Part shown: piece after piece, positions 43,590 through 52,049 of the stretch | Layout: the number at the start of each line of letters is the position of its first letter | How positions within the stretch are numbered: position 1 is the stretch's first letter | Assembly: GCA_021778315.1 (NCBI GenBank) | Contig: JAJYCQ010000003.1 | Location: 1-64,000, forward strand | DNA: 64,000 bases | From: Acidobacteriota bacterium | Lineage (GTDB): Bacteria > Acidobacteriota > Terriglobia > Terriglobales > Acidobacteriaceae | Direction of reading: 5' to 3' | Made by a program: the position numbers and the translations under genes | The notes under the pieces: generated by a model | What the model saw: the letters and a program-made list of their open reading frames with translations, nothing else | Told to the model about the DNA's origin: nothing | The model's database searches: none

Positions 43590-44833
43590 GTTCAAACCCC
43601 AGCACCAGGCCGCAACCCGTCCTCCTCATCCACGGCGGAGCCTGGGCCATGCCCGACGACGCCGTAGCCGCCCACGAGCGAGGCATCGCCGCCGCCCTCG
43701 CCGCCGGCTGGTCCGCCCTCTCCCGCGGCGGCACCGCCGTCGATGCCGTCGAAGCCGCCGTCACCATCATGGAAGACGACGACACCTTCGACGCCGGCCG
43801 CGGCTCTTTCCTCACCCGCGACGGCCGCGTCCAGCTCGACGCCCTCCTCATGAACGGCTCCGACCTCCGCACCGGAGGAGTCGCCTGCGTCGAACGTCTC
43901 CGCAACCCCATCCAGGCCGCCCGCCTCGTCCTCGAAAAATCCCCCCACGTCTATTTCGTCGGCACCGGAGCCGAGCGCTTCGCCACCCAGCACGGCATGC
44001 GACTCATCGACAACACCGAACTCATCGTCCCCCGCGAGCGCAACCGCCTCATGGCCTTCCAGCGAGCCGAAGCCGCCGGCGCACCCGACACCACCTTCTC
44101 CGGCAACTCCGAATTCACCAACCCCACCGCCCCCGTCATCTCGACCGAAGCGCAGTCGGCGTCCCCGGCGGACGTTCTTCGTCCGATGGGGTGGGAGCGC
44201 AGTGGAGAGACCTCTGTATTCCCCGCCGCCAATAGTCCCACAAGCTCATCCCACCTCAGCTCTGTCCGCCTTGAAGGGGACGGGCTTCAGCCCGTCCATT
44301 CAGCCCCCAAAGCAGCAGGGGCTTTAGCCCCGGAGGGAGCGCTCGCCCAGACCGCCCTCGACGCCGAAGCCCTCCGCACCCTCCCCGACGAGCTCCGCAT
44401 CGAAGACCCCACCCTCCACTCCCACGACACCGTAGGAGCGGTCGCCCTCGACCAATACGGCAACATCGCCGCGGGCACCTCCACCGGAGGAACCCTCAGC
44501 AAAGCCCCCGGCCGCGTAGGCGACAGCTCCCTCATCGGCTGCGGCTGCTACGCCGACAACCTCTCTGCCGCGGTCTCCCTCACCGGCTGGGGAGAGCCCA
44601 TCATGAAACTCGTCCTCGGCAAGTGGGCGGTCGACCGCGTAGCCGCAGGAGCCACCCCGCAAGACGCCGCCTCCGAAGCCATCGCCTACCTCTACAACCG
44701 CCTCGGAGGCCACGGAGGCATCATCCTCCTCGGCCCCGACGGCCAGATCGGCATAGCCCACAACACCCCCCGCATGGCCTGGGGCATCGCCACCGCCGCC
44801 GGCCACCAACTAGGCATCACCCGCAACCCCTGA
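43586..44833 (+). CDS. Isoaspartyl peptidase / plant-type L-asparaginase with an expanded linker
   Basis: 415 residues from the ATG at 43586. The N-terminal part has LLIHGGAWAM and AVEAAVTIMEDDDTFDAGRG, and the catalytic nucleophile is Thr282 in HDTVGAVALD, followed by NIAAGTSTGG and VGDSSLIGCGCYAD. The precursor cleaves itself before that Thr. In the E. coli enzyme the Thr is residue 179, so the linker here is about 100 residues longer. DNA at 44136-44345 in this linker matches dispersed repeats of the window (see repeat entry). The reading frame is kept, so the protein may still be active. Confidence 0.88.
   Translation: MSSNPSTRPQPVLLIHGGAWAMPDDAVAAHERGIAAALAAGWSALSRGGTAVDAVEAAVTIMEDDDTFDAGRGSFLTRDGRVQLDALLMNGSDLRTGGVACVERLRNPIQAARLVLEKSPHVYFVGTGAERFATQHGMRLIDNTELIVPRERNRLMAFQRAEAAGAPDTTFSGNSEFTNPTAPVISTEAQSASPADVLRPMGWERSGETSVFPAANSPTSSSHLSSVRLEGDGLQPVHSAPKAAGALAPEGALAQTALDAEALRTLPDELRIEDPTLHSHDTVGAVALDQYGNIAAGTSTGGTLSKAPGRVGDSSLIGCGCYADNLSAAVSLTGWGEPIMKLVLGKWAVDRVAAGATPQDAASEAIAYLYNRLGGHGGIILLGPDGQIGIAHNTPRMAWGIATAAGHQLGITRNP
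44136..44345 (+). repeat. Dispersed repeats inside the isoaspartyl peptidase gene
   Basis: Two elements lie in the linker: one with ATCTCGACCGAAGCGCAG followed by GCGCAGTGGAGAGACC (44136-44220), and one with TTGAAGGGGACGGGCTTCAG plus a second palindrome GGGGCTTTAGCCCC (44271-44345). The second element is nearly the same as the intergenic copy at 56110-56135 and related to 48847-48900. They are in frame with the gene and give the odd residues ISTEAQSASPADVLRPMG and LEGDGLQPVHSAPKAAG. Confidence 0.75.
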
Positions 44834-44896
44834 CAAACGCGCCTGCTCCTGCTTTTGCTAAACGCTAAAAGCCAATCCCCACATCATCCAACTCCC

Positions 44897-45658
44897 ATGC
44901 CCCCCGAACCCCTCCCCGAGCCCGACTCCCCCCACCCACCCCTCACCCCCGAGCAGGCCGACAAGCTCCCCCACATCCATCGCCTGCTCCTCGGCTACTA
45001 CGGCCAGCCCAAGCCCCACACTCCCACCGACCCCCTCACCCAGCTCATCTATTCCATCCTCGCCTCCCGCACCAAGACCCTCGCCGCCCAGCAAGTCCTC
45101 CGCGACCTCGAGCGCACCCTCCACGCCGGCCCCAACAACTGGGAGCCCCTCCGCGACGTCTCCCTCCCCGACCTCGAGCGAGCCCTCGCCATCGTCACCT
45201 TCCCCGAGCAGAAGGCTCCGCGACTCAAAGCCCTCCTCGAACAAATCACCGCCCGCGTCGGCTCTCTCACCCTCGACTTCCTCGCCAGGTACCGCACCGA
45301 AAAAATCCGCGACTGGCTCGAGCAATTCGAAGGCATCGGCCCACAAATCTCCGCCGCTGTCGTCAACTTCAGCACCCTCCGCCGCCGCGCCCTCTCCATC
45401 GACGCCAACCACCTCCGCGTCATCCAGCGCCTCTGCGTCGTCCCCCGCGCCGACGCCGCCACCACCGAATCCCGCCTCATGCGCCTCGTCCCCGAAACCT
45501 GGGACGCCGCCCTCCTCGACGACCACCACACCCTCATCCAGCTCCACGCCCACACCCTCTGCACCTTCGCCCACCCCAAATGCGCCCCCTGCCCCCTGCT
45601 CAAAATCTGCCCCTCTGGCCAGCGCAACCTCGCCGAACTCCATCTCACCAGCACGTAG
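44897..45658 (+). CDS. Endonuclease III-like HhH-GPD DNA glycosylase, catalytic lysine replaced
   Basis: 253 residues from the ATG at 44897. The 4Fe-4S cluster pattern C-x6-C-x2-C-x5-C is at CTFAHPKCAPCPLLKIC. The helix-hairpin-helix has EGIGPQISAAVVNF and the catalytic Asp lies in SIDANHLRVIQRL. In EndoIII the Lys is in the HhH turn (GVGRKTA); here the aligned residue is Gln, so the enzyme probably removes bases without lyase activity, or has another role. A Pro-rich N-terminal 35 residues precede it. Confidence 0.85.
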   Translation: MPPEPLPEPDSPHPPLTPEQADKLPHIHRLLLGYYGQPKPHTPTDPLTQLIYSILASRTKTLAAQQVLRDLERTLHAGPNNWEPLRDVSLPDLERALAIVTFPEQKAPRLKALLEQITARVGSLTLDFLARYRTEKIRDWLEQFEGIGPQISAAVVNFSTLRRRALSIDANHLRVIQRLCVVPRADAATTESRLMRLVPETWDAALLDDHHTLIQLHAHTLCTFAHPKCAPCPLLKICPSGQRNLAELHLTST

Positions 45659-45801
45659 AGAATCTCTCCAGCGGGTACCAGCCAAGGCACCCTTGCCGCT
45701 GCTTGTTCTCATGTCCTCAGGCCCCAGCGTGCAGCTTCCCGACGCGCTCTTCTTTGCGTTCGTTCCTTCCAGCTCTGCGCGCCAAGCATCTAAACTAATC
45801 C

Positions 45802-46743
45802 ATGATGGATCTCCAGAACCTCACCGACCACTTCGCCATCCCCGGCGTCCTCGCCTTCTCCCAAAATGAGAACGGCCTCCTCCGCGCCTCCATCACCACG
45901 CCCGCCTGCACCGCCGAGCTCTACCTCCAGGGCGCTCACCTCACCCAATGGCAGCCCGCCGACCAGCAGCCCGTCCTCTTCCTCTCGGAGCGCTCCGCCT
46001 TCACCCCCGGCAAGGCCATCCGCGGAGGTATCCCCCTCATCTTTCCTTGGTTCGGAGGCCGCACCGCCACCCCCGAAAACCAGCGCACTGACGGCCCCTC
46101 CCACGGCTTCGCCCGCACCAGCGACTGGACCCTCGCCTTCGCCGCCCTCGCCGGAGACGACCTACACCTCACCCTCACCCTCTCGCCCAACGACGCCACC
46201 CGGGCCCTCGGCTACGACCACTTCCAGCTCGTCTACCAGCTCACCCTCGGCGCCGAGCTCCGCCTCCAACTCACCGTCGCCAACCAGGCCACCACCCCCC
46301 TCACCTTCGAGGAAGCCTTCCACACCTACCTCTCCGTCGGCGACGCCCAGCAGATCTCCATCACCGGCCTCTCCGACACCGACTACCTCGACAAAACCGA
46401 TGACCTCAAGCCCAAACACCAGACCGACACCCTCCTCAAGCTCACCCACGAAACTGACCGCCCCTACCTCAACACCATAGCCACCCTCAACCTCGACGAC
46501 CCCATCCTCCACCGCCGCATCACCGTCTGCAAAGCCAATTCAAAGTCCACAGTCATCTGGAACCCCTGGTCCGAGCTCACCGCCAAACTCGCCGACATGG
46601 ACCCCAACGGCTGGCTCACCATGACCTGCATCGAGACCGCCAACGTAGGCCCCAACGCCATCACCCTCGCCCCCGGCCAGCAGCACGCCATGGAAGCCCA
46701 CCTCTTCGCCCAAACCTTCGCCCCCAACTTCACCCCTGAGTAA
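45802..46743 (+). CDS. D-hexose-6-phosphate mutarotase (aldose 1-epimerase family)
   Basis: 313 residues, beta-sandwich type. Features: ACTAELYLQGAHLTQWQPAD, AIRGGIPLIFPWFGGR, PSHGFARTSDWTLAFAAL with the catalytic His, FEEAFHTYLSVGDAQQI and VIWNPWSELTAKLADMDPNG. Catalytic His and Glu of the YeaD/YMR099C group are present. It interconverts alpha and beta forms of hexose phosphates. No partner in glycolysis is adjacent. Confidence 0.9.
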   Translation: MMDLQNLTDHFAIPGVLAFSQNENGLLRASITTPACTAELYLQGAHLTQWQPADQQPVLFLSERSAFTPGKAIRGGIPLIFPWFGGRTATPENQRTDGPSHGFARTSDWTLAFAALAGDDLHLTLTLSPNDATRALGYDHFQLVYQLTLGAELRLQLTVANQATTPLTFEEAFHTYLSVGDAQQISITGLSDTDYLDKTDDLKPKHQTDTLLKLTHETDRPYLNTIATLNLDDPILHRRITVCKANSKSTVIWNPWSELTAKLADMDPNGWLTMTCIETANVGPNAITLAPGQQHAMEAHLFAQTFAPNFTPE

Positions 46744-46769
46744 CCCAACCCCAAGCCCCAATTCTTCGC

Positions 46770-46975
46770 CTTCGCCGCTGCCCTCACCCTTGCCGTTGCC
46801 TTTGCTCTTGCCCTTGCTTTTGCTTTTGCTTTTGCTTTTCTGGCTGTCATTCCCGCAGGGAATCTGCTTCTGCCCTCGCCCTTGCCGTTGCCGTTGCCTT
46901 TGCCCATGCTCTTGCTTTTCTTTCTGTCATTCCCGCAATGAATCTGCGCCCGTCCTTGCCTTTGCCTTTAGCTAG
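46770..46975 (+). repeat. Second hexamer array with two copies of the conserved tail
   Basis: TTGCCx/TTGCTT hexamers over 46790-46970, with CTGGCTGTCATTCCCGCAGG-GAATCTGCTT at 46840-46870 and a degenerate copy CTGTCATTCCCGCAATGAATC at 46924-46944. At 46970-46995 a short palindrome-like TAGCTAGAAGCTAAAGGCTAG precedes maf. Intergenic, non-coding. Confidence 0.8.
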
Positions 46976-47016
46976 AAGCTAAAGGCTAGAAGCTAGTACC
47001 CACCACCCAATCCCCA

Positions 47017-47577
47017 ATGACCCTCATCCTCGCCTCCGCCTCCCCCCGTCGCCGCGACCTCCTCCTCCAGGCCGGCCTCCGTTTCGACGTCCTGCCCGCC
47101 GACATCGACGAGTCGCTCCGCCCCAACGAATCTCCCACCAAATACGTCCAGCGTCTCGCCCTCGAGAAGGCCCGCGCCCTCCACGCCCTTCACCCCAGGG
47201 CCACCATTCTCGGCGCAGACACCACCGTCGTCCTCGACTCCAAAATCCTCAACAAACCCACCGACCTCGCCGACGCCGAGCGAATGCTCTACGCCCTCTC
47301 CTCCCGAGCCCACCAGGTCCACACCGGCATCGCCGTCCTCACCCCCACCTCCCGCCGCACCCACGTCGAGACCACCACCGTCTTCTTCTCCCCCATTCCC
47401 GACGAAGACCTGGCCCACTACCTCTCCACCGGCGACTCCCTCGACAAAGCCGGAGCCTACGGCATCCAGGGCTACGCCGCCCGCTGGATCCACCGCATCG
47501 AAGGCGACTTCTTCAACGTCATGGGCCTCCCCATCGCCGCCACCATCCGCCTCCTCCGCGAATCCAACGCCCTCTAA
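47017..47577 (+). CDS. maf: Maf family nucleotide pyrophosphatase
   Basis: 186 residues. The Maf N-terminus ILASASPRRRDLLLQAGLRF is intact, with the conserved Glu/Lys/Asp in ILGADTTVV and IQGYAARWIHRIEGDFFNV near the end. Maf proteins hydrolyse non-canonical or specific NTPs to monophosphates and can delay septum formation. The gene is flanked by repeats and converges on the M20 peptidase gene. Confidence 0.94.
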   Translation: MTLILASASPRRRDLLLQAGLRFDVLPADIDESLRPNESPTKYVQRLALEKARALHALHPRATILGADTTVVLDSKILNKPTDLADAERMLYALSSRAHQVHTGIAVLTPTSRRTHVETTTVFFSPIPDEDLAHYLSTGDSLDKAGAYGIQGYAARWIHRIEGDFFNVMGLPIAATIRLLRESNAL

Positions 47578-47643
47578 CTAACCCGCCTGTCTCCCGGCTA
47601 TCTCCCGCCGTCCCCACACGACCCGGGTTCGCAGCATCTCTGT

Positions 47644-48777
47644 TCAAACCTCCGCGATCATTCCAGCCAGCAGCGCCGTCCGCTCCACCAGATGCCCCAC
47701 CACCACATGCTCATGCGCCGCATGAGCCCCCCCCCCCCCCGCACCCATCCCATCCAGCGTCGCGACTCCCATCGCCGCCGTAAAGTTCCCATCCGACCCC
47801 CCCCCGGTCGCGGCCTCCTCCAGCATCATCCCCATCTCCCCCGCCAACCTCTTCGCCAGCCGAAACAGCTTCACCGTCCCCGCCTTCCGCTCCATAGGAG
47901 GCCGATTAATCCCCCCCGACACCGTCAATCTGCAAGCCGAATCCGTCACCTTCAACCCCCGAAACATCTTCTCCACCCGCGCCGCATCCCCCGCCTTCGC
48001 AATCCGAATGTCCACCTCCGCCACGCACTCCGCGGCCACCACATTCGACCGCGTCCCCCCCGCAATCACCCCCACATTCACCGTCAACCCCCTGCTCAAA
48101 TCCGTAAACCCCGACACCCTCTCCACCAGCCGAGCCATCTCCAGCACCGCCGAGTGCCCACTCCCAAAATCCACTCCAGCATGGGCCCCCACACCCTCCA
48201 CCCGCAGCTCGAAGTGCCCCACACCCTTCCTCGCGGTCTTATAGGCCAGCCCCTGCGCAGGCTCCATCACCAACACCGCCTCACACTCCGCCGCCACCCG
48301 CTCCGTAATCCCCCGCGACACCGGACTCCCCACCTCCTCCTCGCTCACCAGCAGCAGCGTCACCGGCCGCAATAGCCCCAACTCCCTCACCGCCGCGATC
48401 GCCTCCAGCGCCATCACCACCCCGGCCTTCATATCCACCACCCCGGGCCCCCAAAGCTTCCCCTCGGCCTCCCGCCATGGCATCTTCGCCAGCGTCCCCA
48501 TCGGCCAAACCGTATCCAGATGCCCCAGCAACAGCACCCTCCCCACTCCCCTCCGCGCCACCCCAAACGGAATCTCCAGAACATCCCCAAACCCCTTTTG
48601 CCGATGCCGCTTGACCTTCCCGCCGAGCTCCTCCGCCCACCCCACCACCAACTTCCCCGCCCGATCCACCGCAGCCTTATCCTCACTAGGCGACTCGACC
48701 TCCACCAACTCCCGCAGCCGCGCCCTCAGCCGCCCCTCCCCCGCCTCAACCACCCGAACCACATCCATCATTCGCAT
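47644..48777 (-). CDS. M20 family metallopeptidase, carboxypeptidase G2-like
   Basis: 377 residues. Metal ligands and catalytic residues are in LLGHLDTVWPMGTL, WGPGVVDMKAG, LVSEEEVGSPVSRG and GGAHAAHEHVVVG. A small dimerisation domain (VGVGHFELRV region to CVAEVDIRI) is present. It removes C-terminal amino acids, perhaps glutamate as in the CPG2 subgroup. The Gly-rich segment before the last His is encoded by a 14-base poly-C tract on the + strand (see separate entry). Two further overlapping starts are possible. Confidence 0.9.
   Translation of the reverse strand: MRMMDVVRVVEAGEGRLRARLRELVEVESPSEDKAAVDRAGKLVVGWAEELGGKVKRHRQKGFGDVLEIPFGVARRGVGRVLLLGHLDTVWPMGTLAKMPWREAEGKLWGPGVVDMKAGVVMALEAIAAVRELGLLRPVTLLLVSEEEVGSPVSRGITERVAAECEAVLVMEPAQGLAYKTARKGVGHFELRVEGVGAHAGVDFGSGHSAVLEMARLVERVSGFTDLSRGLTVNVGVIAGGTRSNVVAAECVAEVDIRIAKAGDAARVEKMFRGLKVTDSACRLTVSGGINRPPMERKAGTVKLFRLAKRLAGEMGMMLEEAATGGGSDGNFTAAMGVATLDGMGAGGGGAHAAHEHVVVGHLVERTALLAGMIAEV
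47727..47740. repeat. 14-base homopolymeric C tract in the M20 peptidase gene
   Basis: Fourteen consecutive C at 47727-47740 (poly-G on the coding strand, encoding Gly residues just before the C-terminal metal ligand), with a nine-C run at 47797-47805 nearby. The length makes strand slippage possible. The frame is open in this sequence. Confidence 0.9.
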
Positions 48778-48835
48778 CCCAATACCCTACCGCCCCACCC
48801 CACCCACCGTCACCTCCGCTATTGCCTGATCCACC

Positions 48836-48902
48836 GGAGGGAGCAGGGGCCTTCAGGCCCCTGAATTCATCCGCCCAACGAAAAGGGGCTTCAGCCCCGG
48901 CC
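48836..48902 (+). repeat. Palindromic GGGGCCTTCAGGCCCC / GGGGCTTCAGCCCC element
   Basis: Two adjacent palindromes, GGGGCCTTCAGGCCCC at 48847-48862 and GGGGCTTCAGCCCC at 48886-48899, form hairpins between the M20 gene and lpxC. They match the dispersed repeat family seen at 44271-44345 and 56105-56180. Confidence 0.75.
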
Positions 48903-48941
48903 CCCAGCCACGCGAAGCCTCCCGCCCTCCGCGCAGCAGCT

Positions 48942-49976
48942 GTGGTAAATTTGCCACACTCCCCCCTCGAAATCTCGTTATACCCTTCCATTTGTCAGCC
49001 TCTGCGAGCGCCCAGCCTGTCCAACACTCCCCAATTCGAGCACACGATTCACGCCCCCCTCGACTTCCAGGGCATCGGCCTTCACTCCGGCGCCGCCGTC
49101 ACCATGCGACTCATCCCCGCTCCCGCCGGCTCCGGCATCGTCTTCCGCCGCTCTGACCTCGACAACTTCGAGATCCCCGCGACGGGTCGCAATGTGGCGC
49201 GCGTCTCCTACGCCACCTCCCTCATGCGCCAGGGCGTACTCATCCAAACCACCGAGCACCTCCTCTCCGCTCTCATCGGCCTCGGCGTCGACAACATCAT
49301 CGTCGAAATCGACAACCTCGAGGTCCCCATCCTCGACGGCAGCTCCCTCCCCTACGTCGCCGCCATCCTCGCCAACGGCCTCAAGCGCCAGCGCCGCAAG
49401 CGCGAGTACATCCGCATCCTCAAGCCCATCGAAGTCAAGGAAGCCTCGCCCCAGGGCGACAAGTTCATCGGCCTCTATCCCGGCGACGGATACTCCATCC
49501 ACTACTCCATCGACTTCCCCGAGCCCATCGGCCACGACACCTTCACTGGCGACCTCGAAGCCGGAGCCTACGCCGACCTCATTGCCCCCGCCCGCACCTT
49601 CGGCTTCAAAGAAGACGAGGCCATGCTCCGCAACATGGGCCTCATCCGCGGCGTATCCGACGACTCCGCCATCATCGTCACCCGCTCCACTCCCACCCAC
49701 ACCGGCTCCGTCCAGAACGGCCCTCTCCGTTTCTCCGACGAGTTCGTCCGCCACAAAGTCCTCGACCTCATCGGCGACCTCGCCCTCGCCGGCCGCCGCA
49801 TCTGGGGCCACGTCGTCGCCGAGCGAGCTGGCCACGCCATGCACACCGCCCTGGTCCAAAAGCTCCTCCGCGACCGCTCCACCTGGGAGCTAGCCCACCG
49901 CTTCGAGACCCCCACCAACTCCACCCACACCAGCTCCGAAGCCGAAGCCCCCGTCCTCGCCTTTCAAAACATTTGA
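48942..49976 (+). CDS. lpxC: UDP-3-O-acyl-N-acetylglucosamine deacetylase
   Basis: First committed step of lipid A synthesis; zinc deacetylase. Zinc ligands are His in TTEHLLSALIGLGVDN, and His and Asp in SDEFVRHKVLDLIGD; the catalytic His is in RAGHAMHTALV. The start is unclear. The LpxC fold begins at FEHTIHAPLDFQGIGLHSG, but there is no ATG close by, and the first in-frame ATG (48822) runs through repeat DNA. A GTG at 48942 or TTG at 48951 is used here. About 344 residues with the GTG start. It shows a diderm envelope with lipopolysaccharide. Confidence 0.93.
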   Translation: MVNLPHSPLEISLYPSICQPLRAPSLSNTPQFEHTIHAPLDFQGIGLHSGAAVTMRLIPAPAGSGIVFRRSDLDNFEIPATGRNVARVSYATSLMRQGVLIQTTEHLLSALIGLGVDNIIVEIDNLEVPILDGSSLPYVAAILANGLKRQRRKREYIRILKPIEVKEASPQGDKFIGLYPGDGYSIHYSIDFPEPIGHDTFTGDLEAGAYADLIAPARTFGFKEDEAMLRNMGLIRGVSDDSAIIVTRSTPTHTGSVQNGPLRFSDEFVRHKVLDLIGDLALAGRRIWGHVVAERAGHAMHTALVQKLLRDRSTWELAHRFETPTNSTHTSSEAEAPVLAFQNI

Positions 49977-50093
49977 CCTCATCCAGACGCCTGTCATCCT
50001 GAGCGCAGCGCAGCGGAGTCGAAGGACCCCGAGAAACTCCGCCCCGCCCATACCGCACGCTCCTTTCAGCCACTACAGCCGGAATAATCCTCC

Positions 50094-50585
50094 ATGACCG
50101 CCGCCATCGCCCTAGGCTCGAACCTCCCCTCCGCTTTCGGCCCTCCCGACGCCAACCTCCGCGAAGCCCTCCACCGCCTCGCCACCCTCGGCCGCGTCAC
50201 CGCCGTCTCCAGCTTCCACGCCACCGACCCCGTAGGCTATCTCGATCAGCCGCAATTCCTCAACGCCGCCGCCCTCCTCGACACCACCCTCCCCCCACTC
50301 GACCTACTCCACAGCCTCCTGGCCATCGAGCACGCCATGGGCCGCGACCGCACCAATACCCCAGCCAAAGGCCCCCGCATCATCGACCTCGACCTCCTCC
50401 TCTACACCGACGACCACGCCGTCTCCCAACTCGTCACCACCCCCGAGCTCACCCTCCCCCACCCCTCCCTCCACGAGCGCCGCTTCGTCCTCGCCCCCCT
50501 GGCCGAAATCGCCCCCACCCTCCAGCACCCCACCCTCCACCGCACCATCGCCGACCTCCTCCAATCGCTACCCGCACATCCCTAA
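50094..50585 (+). CDS. folK: 2-amino-4-hydroxy-6-hydroxymethyldihydropteridine pyrophosphokinase
   Basis: 163 residues. HPPK signatures are AIALGSNL at the N-terminus, GRDRTNTPAKGPRIIDLDLL in the active site (two Asp bind Mg-ATP) and LTLPHPSLHERRFVLAPLAE near the end. It transfers pyrophosphate from ATP to the pterin precursor in folate synthesis. It converges on the outer-membrane protein gene, the stop codons overlapping. Confidence 0.94.
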   Translation: MTAAIALGSNLPSAFGPPDANLREALHRLATLGRVTAVSSFHATDPVGYLDQPQFLNAAALLDTTLPPLDLLHSLLAIEHAMGRDRTNTPAKGPRIIDLDLLLYTDDHAVSQLVTTPELTLPHPSLHERRFVLAPLAEIAPTLQHPTLHRTIADLLQSLPAHP

Positions 50586-51511
50586 AACGGCAGCCGCGCC
50601 GTAAGAATCGTCGCGTGGTTATACGTATTGAAGTGCGTCAACGATATCTGCTCGCCCGCACCAAACGTCAAGCCCAACCGCCCCGGCCTTCCCGCCGCAT
50701 CATGCGTCAGCGCGATCCTCCCAATCACAATCCCCGGAGTCGCATACGTCACACTCTTCCCGTCATTCGCCCCGCCCTTGAAGAAGCTCGAATTGAACTC
50801 CACCTCCGGCCAGAACAGCCGGGCCACGCCCCTCTTCGCCAACCGGTATTGAATCGTGTTGTTCCACGCAATCACATGCCCCAGCCCCTTCGTATTCGTC
50901 ACCGGCAGCGATCCCCCCGCAGTCGACGTCAGCGCCAGCAGCCCAAACCCCTTCCCCACCGCCAGCGTCGGAGTCACCACCGCGCAGCACAACCCGTTCG
51001 CGTTCTTCCCCGTAGGAATCGACCCCGCCAGAAACACCGTCACAATCCCATTTCCATGCTCCTCGTTCCGCGCGAAGAACCTCTCCTTCGCCAGAAACGA
51101 CACATCCCCAAACCCATCCGACTCGCCATTCGACCGATTAAGAAACGGCGGAACATTCACAATAATCTCCGTATGCTTCTCCGGAATAAACTCCAGCCCC
51201 TTCCCATTCCCATAGTTCCAGATCGCCTTCCCACTAGTCGTGTACTGATGCACAAAGTCCGTCCGCAACTCCTGCTCCAGCCGAGGAGTCACCGTCACCA
51301 GCGGAGTCACCCAATGCGGCTGCGCATCCTGCGTCGCCGTCACCCGAGCCTGGTACCTCCCAACGAACGTCTCCGCCCCCTTCACCCCACCCGCCTGTTG
51401 CGCTCCCGCACCCACAGCACCCACAATCAGGAGTACCGCAAACATACGTGCCCGCGCACGCACAACTCGCCCACATTCCAAAGCAACAACACAACTAGAA
51501 GTAGTTTTCAT
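50582..51511 (-). CDS. Outer-membrane beta-barrel protein, function unknown
   Basis: 309 residues. A signal peptide (MFAVLLIVGAVGAGA region) is followed by amphipathic beta strands (VTPRLEQELRTDFVHQYTTS, VTVFLAGSIPTGKNANG, AWNNTIQYRLAKRGVARLFW) and a terminal Phe (TILTARLPF), the usual outer-membrane barrel signature. The Gly-rich turns and length suggest about 10-12 strands. Similar proteins are annotated as 'transporter' or phenol-degradation barrel, but no specific function can be given. Monocistronic. Confidence 0.75.
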   Translation of the reverse strand: MKTTSSCVVALECGRVVRARARMFAVLLIVGAVGAGAQQAGGVKGAETFVGRYQARVTATQDAQPHWVTPLVTVTPRLEQELRTDFVHQYTTSGKAIWNYGNGKGLEFIPEKHTEIIVNVPPFLNRSNGESDGFGDVSFLAKERFFARNEEHGNGIVTVFLAGSIPTGKNANGLCCAVVTPTLAVGKGFGLLALTSTAGGSLPVTNTKGLGHVIAWNNTIQYRLAKRGVARLFWPEVEFNSSFFKGGANDGKSVTYATPGIVIGRIALTHDAAGRPGRLGLTFGAGEQISLTHFNTYNHATILTARLPF

Positions 51512-51595
51512 ATCAATACGATTTTACATAACGATTTTTCGATGTCCCTCCCGAACACACTCCACCCCTAAAATCCTCATCAGGAGACCCACCCC

Positions 51596-52009
51596 ATGCC
51601 CGACGCAGACATCCTGCTCAAACCCCGCGAAGCCGCCACCGCCCTCGGCGTCAGCTACCCCACCCTCAAGCAGTGGATCCTCGCCGGAACCCTCAAGACC
51701 ATCAAGACTCCCGGAGGCCACCACCGCATCCCCCAGTCTTCCCTCACTCCACTCATGAAGTCCAAACCCACCACCACCCGCACCGCCTCACGCGAGCGTT
51801 TCCGCAACGTCAGCGGCCGCAATCAACTCGTCGGCACCATCGCCGAAGTAAAAATCAGCGGCCTCCTAGCCCAGGTCGTCCTCAAAATAGGAGACCAGTA
51901 CATCACCTCGATCATCACCTCCGACGCCGCCCGCGAAATGCAGCTCCGCAAAGGCCAAACCGCCGGTGCCCTCATGAAAGCCACCGAAGTCATGATCGTC
52001 CGCGTCTAA
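51596..52009 (+). CDS. HTH-Mop fusion, molybdate-binding regulator-like
   Basis: 137 residues. The N-terminus is an excisionase/MerR-type winged helix (LLKPREAATALGVSYPTLKQ, KTPGGHHRIPQSSL). After a basic linker the C-terminal 65 residues are a Mop (TOBE-like) molybdate-binding domain (RNQLVGTIAEVKISGLLAQV, ITSIITSDAAREMQLRKGQT). It is shorter than ModE. It may respond to molybdate or tungstate, but no molybdenum-transport gene is adjacent. Confidence 0.85.
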   Translation: MPDADILLKPREAATALGVSYPTLKQWILAGTLKTIKTPGGHHRIPQSSLTPLMKSKPTTTRTASRERFRNVSGRNQLVGTIAEVKISGLLAQVVLKIGDQYITSIITSDAAREMQLRKGQTAGALMKATEVMIVRV

Positions 52010-52049
52010 TCCACCCACCCACCGCATCAACTACCGAAGCCCCACCACC

